From JAALLB01 sp017643495 (GTDB lineage Bacteria; Pseudomonadota; Alphaproteobacteria; Rhizobiales; Rhizobiaceae): a stretch of DNA of 64,000 nucleotides. Location of the stretch: the NCBI GenBank assembly GCA_965216105.1, contig OZ244147.1:2914001-2978000 (forward strand), written 5' to 3'. Shown here one piece after another: positions 53,601 to 61,212 of this stretch. Position 1 is the first letter of the stretch. Each line of letters opens with the position of its first letter. A program made the position numbers and the translations under genes. The notes below the pieces were generated by a model. The model was not told the origin of the DNA, made no database searches, and worked only from the letters and a program-made list of their open reading frames with translations.

Positions 53601-54125
53601 GGAATGAAGGCCGGAAATACCGGCAGCCTCTTCAAGCAGGGCCCGGCGTGCCTGCGGCTTGGCCGAGATAAGTTCGCCGATGCGACCCTGCCCCACCATC
53701 GAAGGAGAGCGGGCACCGGTTGAAGCATCGGCAAAAAGCAGCTGCACATCCTTGGCGCGAACATCCTTGCCATTGATACGGTATACCGACCCAGATTCCC
53801 GCTCTATGCGCCTTGATACCTGCAATTCGTCCGTATCATTGAAAGCTGCAGGGGCTGTGCGATCTGTATTGTCGAGAAACAGGGAAACTTCTGCGGTATT
53901 GCGCGCCGGACGGTTTCCCGAGCCGGAAAAAATCACATCATCCATGCCGGAAGCACGCATGTTCTTGTAGGAGTTCTCTCCCATCACCCAACGCAAGGCT
54001 TCAACGAGGTTCGACTTGCCGCAACCGTTCGGCCCGACCACGCCTGTAAGACCGTCCTTGATGAGGAATTCGGTCGGCTCAACAAATGACTTGAAACCAA
54101 GCAGCCTGAGCTTGTTGAACTTCAT
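50667..54125 (-). CDS. smc: Chromosome segregation ATPase SMC
   Basis: 1152 residues, full length. N-terminal Walker A GPNGCGKSN (31-39), two long coiled coils rich in E, A, R and K around a central hinge (about 500-640), and the C-terminal head with signature LLSGGEQALTAMAL and Walker B ICVLDEVDAPLD. The protein forms dimers that load and organise chromosomes, usually with ScpA and ScpB (not in this window). Preceded by a dsbA-like gene and terminator. Confidence 0.96.
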   Translation of the reverse strand: MKFNKLRLLGFKSFVEPTEFLIKDGLTGVVGPNGCGKSNLVEALRWVMGENSYKNMRASGMDDVIFSGSGNRPARNTAEVSLFLDNTDRTAPAAFNDTDELQVSRRIERESGSVYRINGKDVRAKDVQLLFADASTGARSPSMVGQGRIGELISAKPQARRALLEEAAGISGLHSRRHEAELRLRAAETNLERLDDVVGQLDSQLESLKRQARQANRYRNLSGEIRKTEALLFHLRWAAAKAGEAEAESALSEHTLAMGQKAEIQARLAKEEAVLASKLPGLREEEAKAAAILQRLQIAKGQVEEEAARLQTRRSELENRLAQFRSDLEREEQLLADNNQTLERLDAEQNDLEEQSRQVGQVEETSKQELETATAALGNSEATFSELTVKLADENARRSQLQRSLEEARARQQRIEDQKKTVEADLASIVSQISEMEGPASRQEEVARLEREIASAEETLAKAEAATAQARVGEQEMRTPLETAEGMLREIETEARTLRQILNRGGQDLFPAVVERIGVEPGFEAALGAALGEDLDVSSDDSAPVHWGASGDAGGDAKLPDGVRPLAELVNAPAELSRRLGQTGVVDKADGPKIALLLKPGQRIVSTEGDLWRWDGFVASAEAPTAAAMRLAQKNRLSELDKLAGEQHAAVKVAQEAYDSGKNATAVAIEEELQARDHTRNLQRALAEAREALSQAERSVSQLSSKRSALEEARNRLEEDAAETGKRIVENDSALMAMVDTSAAEAELETLRTRVAEDRARLAEARAASQSLSREAEARGRRLETIKVEKQNWQSRMKNASRQLEVLAKRRDETSEELAKLEDAPSEYEQKRRDIVRQLEGAEQARREAADMLAKGETSQAEADRAARNAVDELANAKEKVGRAEERLNAARERRAEVEARIREELECHPADAMKLAEIGPDDNLPDTAKVETKLERQKAERERLGAVNLRAETEQTEIESQRNEIVTERDDLIGAIAKLRSGIQSLNKEGRERLLEAFEVVNTEFKRLFTHLFGGGTAELQLVESDDPLEAGLEIMARPPGKRPQTMTLLSGGEQALTAMALIFAVFLTNPAPICVLDEVDAPLDDHNVERFCNLMDEMAATTDTKFVLITHNPITMARMNRMFGVTMAERGVSQLVSVNLEEAEKLRETA

Positions 54126-54169
54126 CGGGTCGCCCTCCCCGATCCGGGCACAAACATGTGCATTCCATC

Positions 54170-54201
54170 AAAAAACGGGCGCATGGAAGCCATGCACCCG
54201 T
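54170..54201 (-). terminator. Terminator of the dsbA-like gene
   Basis: A 12-bp stem with one G-T wobble (ACGGGTGCATGG / CCATGCGCCCGT on the minus strand, loop of 3) followed by six T residues. It separates the dsbA-like gene from smc. Confidence 0.9.
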
Positions 54202-54227
54202 TTGCAACAGCACATGAGCTGTCTCGA

Positions 54228-54887
54228 TCAGACGAGACCGTCGATGATCTTGCCCATGTCTTCCGCAGACATGCTGCCTGAATATTTGGTGCCATTGATG
54301 AAGAAGGTTGGCGTCGCATTGACCTTGTATTCTTCTGCCGCTTTTTTCTGGACTGCCAACACATTGTCCAGAAGCTCCTGATCTTGCAAGCAGGCGTTGA
54401 AGCTTTCCTGTGTAAAGCCTGCCAGTTTGGCGATTTTAAACAGTTCATCCACAACCTTGCCCCTTTGCCAGGTGGACTGCCGCTCAAACAGGATGTCCAC
54501 CATGGAGAAATACTTCTCTTCTCCGGAACACTGGGCAAGCATGAAAGCGGCGGCTGAAGCCGGGTCAAACGGGAATTCCCGGAAATACAGTTTCGCCTTG
54601 CCTGTATCGATATATTTTTCCTTGATCTTCGGATATTCATTGATATGGAACGTACGGCAATGCGGGCATGTCATTGAGGCGTATTCAATGATTGTTACCG
54701 GCGCTTCCGGATCACCAACCACGTGTTCGCCAAGCGGACCGGGTTCCATCAGGCTGGACAGGTCCTGTGCGAATGCCCCGTGTGTACCCAGCACATCGTT
54801 GAGACCGGGCAATGTGTTAAACGCTCCAACAGCGGATGCACCGGTGGCAGCAAGGACAGGCAAAGCCTGACGACGGGAAATTTTCAT
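54228..54887 (-). CDS. DsbA family thiol:disulfide oxidoreductase
   Basis: 219 residues from ATG 54887 (GGAG site). A signal region with twin arginines (KISRRQALPVLAATGASAVGAFNTLPG, RR at 5-6) suggests Tat export, or a long Sec signal. A thioredoxin fold with active site TCPHC (C74, C77) and a helical insert follows. It should oxidise or isomerise disulfides in the periplasm; Com1/DsbA-like proteins of this type (thioredoxin_4 family) are common in Rhizobiales. Confidence 0.88.
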   Translation of the reverse strand: MKISRRQALPVLAATGASAVGAFNTLPGLNDVLGTHGAFAQDLSSLMEPGPLGEHVVGDPEAPVTIIEYASMTCPHCRTFHINEYPKIKEKYIDTGKAKLYFREFPFDPASAAAFMLAQCSGEEKYFSMVDILFERQSTWQRGKVVDELFKIAKLAGFTQESFNACLQDQELLDNVLAVQKKAAEEYKVNATPTFFINGTKYSGSMSAEDMGKIIDGLV

Positions 54888-55080
54888 AAAATACTCCAAA
54901 TCAATTCGTGTTGGGCGTCAGCATCAAAAATAAAGGCTGGTTGCCATACCTACAACCACCGAAATGCGCCAAAAGCGCGGCATTTCGTGTCTTGCCGATA
55001 ACATATGCGTCATTGCGTGAACCCTGCCTGAACCACCTGTTCAGCGAGTGGCCGAAACCCGTATCGGCCGGAAGTTGCCT

Positions 55081-55599
55081 CTAACGTGACTGGGCAAGAA
55101 CCGCGCGCCCCAGTTTCATCATGGTTTGCTTGAGGGTCTGGTTGTCAATGTCGGAAACCCTGCTGGCAAGCTCGGCCTCTTCCGTGCCGGAAAGCGAACG
55201 GGCCTGTTTTTCCTTCGCCGGCTTCACCTGATGAACCGGTTTTTGCACAATCCTGATCCGCCGCACCGCCTCAAAGCCGAAAAACAGGTTCACCCTTTCC
55301 AGGATCACGGCCTGTTCATGCTGAAAAAAAACGGCGGATGAATTGTCACAAGCAACGACCAGCGTTGCAGGTTCGAACGGATCTTCCTCATGGGCACGGC
55401 GAGGCCAGTCTATCCGTTCGGGTTTTGTGGTATCGCGAAACTCGTCACCGGCAATCTCGCCCCATGCCTTCAACAGTGCCACCGTCATTCCCGAACGGCG
55501 CTGCATGACCGGTTCCATGACCTGACCCAGCAGGTCGGACATTGCGCGGGCTTCGCCCGTGCCGGTTTTCCCCGGCTTCTTTCCGGATTTTCCGGTCAT
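55081..55599 (-). CDS. dciA: DUF721/DciA family protein
   Basis: 172 residues from the ATG at 55599 (an upstream GTG at 55623 is an alternative). A short basic N-terminal tail (GKKPGKTGTG) leads into the DUF721 domain (about 25-110). DciA loads or helps the replicative helicase DnaB in bacteria that lack DnaC. The C-terminal part (KPVHQVKPAKEKQARSL) is charged. It is divergent from mutY. Confidence 0.82.
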   Translation of the reverse strand: MTGKSGKKPGKTGTGEARAMSDLLGQVMEPVMQRRSGMTVALLKAWGEIAGDEFRDTTKPERIDWPRRAHEEDPFEPATLVVACDNSSAVFFQHEQAVILERVNLFFGFEAVRRIRIVQKPVHQVKPAKEKQARSLSGTEEAELASRVSDIDNQTLKQTMMKLGRAVLAQSR

Positions 55600-55667
55600 G
55601 GCTTGATTTTCCCTGACAAGCACATTGTGTAGTTATTCCATAACACAAAACCGGAAAAGGAACCAGA

Positions 55668-56714
55668 TTGACAAGCTTTGCCGGCAAACTTTTGGAGTGG
55701 TACTCAACCCATGCAAGGGACATGCCCTGGCGTGTACCGCCACATGCCCATGCCCGGGGAAAGCGCGCAGACCCCTACCATGTCTGGCTGTCAGAAGTCA
55801 TGCTGCAACAGACACAAGTGGCAACGGTTCGCGATTATTATCTGAAATTCATCCGGAAATGGCCGAGCATAGAAGACTTGGCGAAGAGTGACGAAGACGA
55901 TGTTCTCAAGGCCTGGGCAGGGCTGGGTTACTATTCCCGGGCCCGTAACCTGAAAAAATGCGCCAATGTCGTGACTGCAGAACACAATGGCGAGTTTCCC
56001 CGTACGGCAGATTCACTCAAAAAACTGCCGGGAATCGGTGACTACACGGCAGCTTCCATTGCCGCCATCGCCTTCGACCAGCCGGTTGCGGTAATCGATG
56101 GCAATGTGGAACGGGTCATGGCGCGGCATGAACGGATTGATGAGCTTTTCCCGGCCGCCAAGAGCATTGTGAGAGGGTTGCTTGCAACGCTGCTTGATCC
56201 GGAAAAACCGGGAGAGTTTGCGCAGGCCATGATGGACCTGGGTGCAACCATTTGCACACCGAAACGTCCGGCATGTGGTATTTGTCCGCTCAACGCGGAA
56301 TGCAAAAGTGCATTTCAGGTGGATGTCGAGACCTTTCCGCGCAAAAAGCCGAAAACCGAAAAGCCCGAGCGGAAGGGAGCCGCTTACGTGATCGAGAACC
56401 AGGCGGGAGAGATATTTCTCTGCAAACGCGGCAGTACCGGCCTGCTTGCGGGCATGACCCAGGTTCCAACCACAGACTGGAATGCTCGCAGTGACGGAAA
56501 AACAGACAGTCTGGCCGCCCCGGTTTCAGCCAAATGGCGCAGGATGCCAGATATCCGTCATACGTTCACACATTTCCACCTTGATCTGGTGGTTTGGCAT
56601 GCCAGAAGTGAGCAGGCCCCCGCCATGGACGGGTGGTGGTGTCCCATAGACAGGCTTTCCGATGAAGCCTTGCCAACCGTCATGCGCAAGGTGCTTGCTT
56701 CGGCCCTTGCCTGA
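55668..56714 (+). CDS. mutY: A/G-specific adenine glycosylase MutY
   Basis: 348 residues from a TTG start at 55668 (AAGGA site six bases upstream). The catalytic glutamate E43 is in LSEVMLQQTQV; helix-hairpin-helix LPGIGDYTAASIAAIA; catalytic Asp in VIDGNVERVMAR; 4Fe-4S cysteines in CTPKRPACGICPLNAEC; C-terminal NUDIX-like domain (about 235-345) for 8-oxoG recognition. It removes adenine opposite 8-oxoguanine. Confidence 0.94.
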   Translation: MTSFAGKLLEWYSTHARDMPWRVPPHAHARGKRADPYHVWLSEVMLQQTQVATVRDYYLKFIRKWPSIEDLAKSDEDDVLKAWAGLGYYSRARNLKKCANVVTAEHNGEFPRTADSLKKLPGIGDYTAASIAAIAFDQPVAVIDGNVERVMARHERIDELFPAAKSIVRGLLATLLDPEKPGEFAQAMMDLGATICTPKRPACGICPLNAECKSAFQVDVETFPRKKPKTEKPERKGAAYVIENQAGEIFLCKRGSTGLLAGMTQVPTTDWNARSDGKTDSLAAPVSAKWRRMPDIRHTFTHFHLDLVVWHARSEQAPAMDGWWCPIDRLSDEALPTVMRKVLASALA

Positions 56715-56736
56715 TCCTGCAAGGATCAGACCATTG

Positions 56737-56761
56737 AAATACATCCACTTAAATACATCCA
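56737..56761. repeat. Direct repeat upstream of the DUF1328 gene
   Basis: Two exact copies of AAATACATCCA, 14 bp apart start to start. They lie just upstream of the stress-type promoter and could be an activator site. Confidence 0.4.
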
Positions 56762-56764
56762 ATG

Positions 56765-56789
56765 GGAACCAATAACGGTTTTTACCGTT
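56765..56789 (+). promoter_or_regulatory. EcfG-type general-stress promoter
   Basis: GGAAC at 56765-56769 and CGTT at 56786-56789, 16 bp apart, as in the EcfG consensus GGAAC-N16/17-CGTT of alphaproteobacteria. A perfect 22-bp palindrome (AATAACGGT / ACCGTTATT, loop TTTT, 56771-56792) covers the spacer and -10. The start of RNA is expected near 56796. Confidence 0.6.
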
Positions 56790-56818
56790 ATTAACGCTGA
56801 TAATCCGGAGGTAAAATT

Positions 56819-56980
56819 ATGTTAAAATGGATTTTGATCCTGCTTGCCGTAGCAGCAATTGCAAGCCTGCTCGGCTTTCGCGGTGTTGCCGGCGTAGCAG
56901 CAACCGGCGCGAAGTTCCTGATCTTTGTAACGCTGTTGTTGTTTATCCTGCTTCTGTTTGGCGTCATTGCCATTGCCTGA
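56819..56980 (+). CDS. DUF1328 small membrane protein
   Basis: 53 residues with a GGAGG ribosome site. Two hydrophobic helices (MLKWILILLAVAAIASLLG and AKFLIFVTLLLFILLLFGV) joined by a glycine-rich turn (FRGVAGVAATG) match the DUF1328/YtjA family. These small inner-membrane proteins are often stress-induced; the function is unknown. The EcfG-type promoter here fits that. Confidence 0.88.
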   Translation: MLKWILILLAVAAIASLLGFRGVAGVAATGAKFLIFVTLLLFILLLFGVIAIA

Positions 56981-57046
56981 GCAGGCAAGCTTGTGGGAAC
57001 AGGCTGCGCGCAAAACGTGCGCAGCCATGTTCTCGGCTACAATTAG

Positions 57047-58180
57047 TCAGGCACCCGCTGCCTTGACCTGTTCCCGATATTGTTTGCGCAACTCGTCAAT
57101 CTGAACAAGCTTGCGATTGTCGGCAATGTGCCAGAAGGTCCAGCCATTGCATGCATCCAGCCCCTGGACCATGGCTCCCATCTTGTGAATTGAAGCTGTT
57201 GCGCCTTCCCGCTCCAGTGACCCGTCAATGCGAACGGTGGCTTTCCAGCGTTTTTTGCTGTCTGTCAGTTCGGTTCCGGGTTTCAGCAGGCCCGTTTCAA
57301 GCAGCGCCCCGAACGGCACCCTTGGCTCCGCACGTTTGCCTGTTGTGACAACCAGTTGCGGACTTTGGACAGTTTGTACATTTGCTATGCGTTCAAGCGC
57401 TGCCTTGATGTATTTGTCTTCCCGGTCAATGCCAACAAAATTGCGGCCCAGACGTTTGGCAACAGCACCTGTTGTCCCCGAACCGAAAAACGGATCGAGC
57501 ACGACATCTCCCGGCTTGCTGGATGACATGAGTACCCGGTGCAGCAAGGCTTCGGGTTTTTGCGTCGGGTGGACTTTCTCGCCATTTTCATCTTTCAGGC
57601 GCTCTCCGCCATTGCAGATGGGAAACAGCCAGTCAGAACGCATTTGCACGTCATCATTGGCCATTTTCATGGCATCATAATTGAAGGTGTAACCCTTCGT
57701 CTTCTGGTCGGGAGACGCCCAGATCATCGTCTCGTGGGCATTCGTGAAGCGGCGGCCGCGAAAGTTCGGCATAGGGTTCGTCTTTCGCCAGACCACATCA
57801 TTGAGAATCCAGAAACCCAGATCCTGCAGCGTCGTCCCGACCCGAAAAATGTTGTGATAGGAACCAATTACCCAGATTGTACCTGTCGGCTTCAGGACAC
57901 GGCGCGCGGCCATGAGCCAGGCACGGGTAAAGGCATCATATGCTTCAAAGGTGGCAAACTGATCCCAGTGATCGTCGACCGCGTCCACACGGGACTGGTC
58001 TGGCCGGTGCAACTCGCCTTCCAGCTGGAGATTGTAGGGAGGATCGGCAAAAATCAGATCAACCGAATTTTCCGGAAGTTTTTCCAGGGCGGCAACGCAA
58101 TCGCCCTTGATGATTGAATTCAGCCAGGATGGCTTGTTGCCGGTCGCAGGACGGATGTCCGCTACTTTCAGTACGCTCAT
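57047..58180 (-). CDS. ccrM: Cell-cycle DNA adenine methyltransferase CcrM
   Basis: 377 residues, the usual length in Rhizobiales. DPPYNL (residues 46-51) is the catalytic motif and DPFFGSGTTGAVAKRLGR is the later SAM-binding motif, the beta-type order. The C-terminal extension (about 260-377) is the CcrM-specific domain. It methylates the adenine of GANTC and helps time the cell cycle, usually with CtrA and GcrA. There is no restriction partner. The start at 58180 was preferred over a TTG six bases upstream. Confidence 0.94.
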   Translation of the reverse strand: MSVLKVADIRPATGNKPSWLNSIIKGDCVAALEKLPENSVDLIFADPPYNLQLEGELHRPDQSRVDAVDDHWDQFATFEAYDAFTRAWLMAARRVLKPTGTIWVIGSYHNIFRVGTTLQDLGFWILNDVVWRKTNPMPNFRGRRFTNAHETMIWASPDQKTKGYTFNYDAMKMANDDVQMRSDWLFPICNGGERLKDENGEKVHPTQKPEALLHRVLMSSSKPGDVVLDPFFGSGTTGAVAKRLGRNFVGIDREDKYIKAALERIANVQTVQSPQLVVTTGKRAEPRVPFGALLETGLLKPGTELTDSKKRWKATVRIDGSLEREGATASIHKMGAMVQGLDACNGWTFWHIADNRKLVQIDELRKQYREQVKAAGA

Positions 58181-58283
58181 GGTCAACCCTTACTCAAAAC
58201 AAATCGGGTGTCGTGGTGTACTGACTATTACTGATCAGGGTAAAGAATGGGTTACGATTCCTGACTGAAACGAAATGGGACCC

Positions 58284-58973
58284 ATGAGCGATATCAAACT
58301 GGTTATTTTTGACTGCGACGGCGTATTGATGGATTCGGAGATCGTTGCTGCGGCAGCAGAGCTGGAAGTCTATTCCGAATACGGTGTGGAAATGACGGCG
58401 AAGGAATTTGCCGAACGGTTTGCCGGACTGGATGCGGCCAAGGTCAAGGCGCGGATGGAAGACGAACTGGGACGGGAACTGCCAGACACGGTCGTGCCTG
58501 ATACCCGAAAGCTTGTTAACGAAAAGACCGGAAAGGAAGCAGCCATGATACCGGATGCCGACACGGTCCTTGACCGTCTCGACCAAGCGCGCTGTGTCTG
58601 CTCCAATTCACCCGTGATCCGGCTCGAACAAATGCTCACGCGTGTGGGCCTTTATGACCGCTTCAAACCGTACATATTCTCCGCGCAGGCAATCCAGCCA
58701 CCGATCTTCAAGCCTAAACCCGATCTCTTTCTCAACGCGATGGAAGAATTCGAAGCAAGTCCCACGGAAACACTTGTCGTCGAGGATTCGGTACACGGAA
58801 TTCACGGAGCTGTTGCAGCAGGGTGCAGGATTGTCGGATTTACTGGCGCAAGCCATACCTATCCCACCCATGCAGACGACCTGATCGAGGCAGGGGCGGA
58901 AACCGTGATCAACCGGATGAGCGAGCTGCCCTCCGTTGTTGAGGCATTTTCCGGTTGGGGCGGCATACACTGA
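58284..58973 (+). CDS. HAD hydrolase, beta-phosphoglucomutase/6-phosphogluconate phosphatase-like
   Basis: 229 residues from ATG 58284. Motif I FDCDGVLMDSE, cap helices (about 15-80), SNSPVIRLE, and KPKPDLFLNA...VVEDSVHGIHGA. This is a subgroup of sugar-phosphate phosphatases and mutases. The exact substrate cannot be read. It stands between divergent ccrM and the convergent lipoprotein gene. Confidence 0.85.
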   Translation: MSDIKLVIFDCDGVLMDSEIVAAAAELEVYSEYGVEMTAKEFAERFAGLDAAKVKARMEDELGRELPDTVVPDTRKLVNEKTGKEAAMIPDADTVLDRLDQARCVCSNSPVIRLEQMLTRVGLYDRFKPYIFSAQAIQPPIFKPKPDLFLNAMEEFEASPTETLVVEDSVHGIHGAVAAGCRIVGFTGASHTYPTHADDLIEAGAETVINRMSELPSVVEAFSGWGGIH

Positions 58974-59012
58974 GCCGCCTTACCAAGACGGGCGGGCAAG
59001 CACCTGGACCTC

Positions 59013-59615
59013 CTAGGCGGGCGGGCCTTCGTCAAACCCGACATAAACCACGATATTTTCCTTTTCGGGAATCGGTATGTCGATCTGCGAATCGATGAAA
59101 CTGAACCGCGCATTGCTTTGACCGGGCTGCAAGGTAACCGGAACCTGGTGAAGCTGTGAGTAAACCACTTCCTTGGTCGACGGATTTGCTATTGCTACCC
59201 GGACCGGCACATCAAGGGTTCCCGAAGCACCGGACGGCCCGTTTATCACCCGGCCCTTTATGCCGACCCGCATCGCAAGTGTCTGAGGATTGTAATTACA
59301 TTCCCGGACAACCTCGGTGATGGTGGACTGGAAGCGCAATGACTTCAACGCGTCCGGATCGTCCTTTTTCACACCTTTTTCAAATGTGCGATAGACCTCG
59401 GTTCCATCCCGGATGAATGTCTTGGGGCAGAAGGCGCGAAGGTCCTGAGAACGGTCCGGCGCAGCGACCGACGCATTTTCCTGATTGCCAGCCGCACTCG
59501 ACAATGCGGTGGCCGCATTGTTTCCCGAAGTTGAATTGCATGCGGTCAATGCAGCACAACCGGCCAGCAAAACCACAGTTTTAAGGTTCAGACTTTCGCG
59601 CAAACCCGTAATCAT
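59013..59615 (-). CDS. Hypothetical lipoprotein
   Basis: 200 residues from ATG 59615 (AGGG site; an ATG at 59636 is possible). The signal peptide TVVLLAGCAALTAC ends in a lipobox with cysteine 26, so it should be lipid-anchored at the inner or outer membrane. The mature part has a low-complexity start (NSTSGNNAATALSSAAG), then a beta-rich domain with two more cysteines (AFCPKTF and RECNYNP) that may pair. No named family recognised. Confidence 0.75.
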   Translation of the reverse strand: MITGLRESLNLKTVVLLAGCAALTACNSTSGNNAATALSSAAGNQENASVAAPDRSQDLRAFCPKTFIRDGTEVYRTFEKGVKKDDPDALKSLRFQSTITEVVRECNYNPQTLAMRVGIKGRVINGPSGASGTLDVPVRVAIANPSTKEVVYSQLHQVPVTLQPGQSNARFSFIDSQIDIPIPEKENIVVYVGFDEGPPA

Positions 59616-59683
59616 TACATTCGCCCTTACGCTCATTATCAGCTAAATACCCCGCCCCGGCGGGCTTTCGTTATTGCAACTAG

Positions 59684-59695
59684 CCCTTATAAGGG
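59684..59695. repeat. Palindrome CCCTTATAAGGG upstream of thrC
   Basis: A perfect 12-bp palindrome, part of an imperfect stem TAGCCC...GGGCTA, between the divergent lipoprotein and thrC genes. It could be an operator or a hairpin in the thrC leader. Confidence 0.3.
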
Positions 59696-59760
59696 GCTAA
59701 AAGACGGCAAGCAAATGCATCCGGCCAAAAATTTCAACTCCCCAGCGAGCCAGACCCACC

Positions 59761-61167
59761 GTGAAATACATATCCACAAGAGGCCAGGCGCCGAAACTCG
59801 GATTTCGTGACACACTTCTGACCGGCCTTGCCCGAGATGGCGGCCTTTACGTACCGGAAACCTGGCCTGTTTTTTCCAAGGAAGAAATCAGGAGCCTTGC
59901 CGGTCTTCCATACGCGGAGATTGCCAAACGCATTCTTGCACCGTTTGTGGAAGGCGAAATCGGGGCAGATGATTTCGGCAGAATGATAGATGCCGCCTAT
60001 GGCACGTTTCACCATCCTGCGGTCACCCCGCTTTCCCAGATTGGCGACAATCATTTCGTGATGGAGCTTTTCCACGGCCCCACCCTCGCTTTCAAGGATG
60101 TGGCCATGCAACTGCTTTCGCGGATGATGGACCATGTACTGGCAGAACGCGACCAGAAAGCGACCATAGTCGGCGCGACTTCGGGGGATACGGGAGGAGC
60201 GGCTATCGAAGCCTTTCGCGGGCGGGACAATACAGACATTTTCATCCTGTTTCCCGCAGGCAAGGTTTCGCCCGTTCAACAACGGCAGATGACAACCGTT
60301 CCGGACAGCAATGTGCATGCCATGGCTATCGAGGGCGATTTTGATGATTGCCAGGCCCTTGTCAAAGCGATGTTCAACAATCACGGGTTTCGTGACCGTT
60401 TGCAGCTTTCGGGAGTCAATTCGATCAACTGGGGCCGGATCATGGCCCAGATCGTCTACTACTTTTCTTCTGCAACAAGCCTGGGCAGTCCGGACCGGGA
60501 AGTTTCATTCACCGTGCCGACCGGCAACTTCGGAGACATTTTTGCCGGCCACGCCGCCCGCCAGATGGGCCTGCCGGTAAAGGAACTGGTCATTGCGACC
60601 AACCAGAATGACATTCTTGCGCGCACCCTTGCGACTGCGCGTTATGAAAAACGCGGTACGGTTCCCTCCATTTCCCCTTCCATGGATATCCAGGTTTCAT
60701 CGAATTTCGAACGGTTGCTGTTTGAGGCAAATGGCCGGGATGCCGGCATTATCCGCAACCAGATGGACGGACTGAACCAGTCGGGCGGTTTTTCCATAGA
60801 TGCAGCGACCATGGAACATATTGCCGGTCATTTTGCTGCCGGAGCCTGCGGGGAAGAGCAGACAAGCGGACAAATCCGCAAAACGCTGGGAGAAACCGGC
60901 TATCTTGTTGACCCGCACACGGCAGTCGGATTGTTTGTGGCTGAGCAACATGTTTCCAGAGAAACCCCGATAATTACGCTTTCCACTGCGCATCCGGCAA
61001 AGTTTCCTGCGGCTGTCGAGGCCGCCACCGGCATACATCCCGACCTGCCTGCCAGGATGGGTGACATGATGGAACGGGCGGAACGATTTGAAACGCTTCC
61101 CGGTGACATCAAGGCCGTCGAGGACTTCATTGAAGGCAAGTCCCGCGCAGCCCACAACAGCGTGTGA
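59761..61167 (+). CDS. thrC: Threonine synthase
   Basis: 468 residues from a GTG at 59761 (the product begins MKYISTRGQAPKLGF, as in related ThrC). PLP lysine K112 in LAFKDVAMQL; SGDTGGAAIEAFRG and PTGNFGDIFAG are PLP-binding loops. It converts phosphohomoserine to threonine. This is the longer (class II, yeast/Gram-negative-like) ThrC. It is followed by the M16 peptidase gene after 45 bp. Confidence 0.95.
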   Translation: MKYISTRGQAPKLGFRDTLLTGLARDGGLYVPETWPVFSKEEIRSLAGLPYAEIAKRILAPFVEGEIGADDFGRMIDAAYGTFHHPAVTPLSQIGDNHFVMELFHGPTLAFKDVAMQLLSRMMDHVLAERDQKATIVGATSGDTGGAAIEAFRGRDNTDIFILFPAGKVSPVQQRQMTTVPDSNVHAMAIEGDFDDCQALVKAMFNNHGFRDRLQLSGVNSINWGRIMAQIVYYFSSATSLGSPDREVSFTVPTGNFGDIFAGHAARQMGLPVKELVIATNQNDILARTLATARYEKRGTVPSISPSMDIQVSSNFERLLFEANGRDAGIIRNQMDGLNQSGGFSIDAATMEHIAGHFAAGACGEEQTSGQIRKTLGETGYLVDPHTAVGLFVAEQHVSRETPIITLSTAHPAKFPAAVEAATGIHPDLPARMGDMMERAERFETLPGDIKAVEDFIEGKSRAAHNSV

Positions 61168-61212
61168 AAATCCGCTGATGACATCTTGCAACCAAACCAC
61201 TAGTATCGCGCG

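Noticed and set aside
57539..58117. A 192-residue plus-strand frame opposite ccrM
   Set aside because: ccrM is complete with catalytic and SAM motifs in the other strand.
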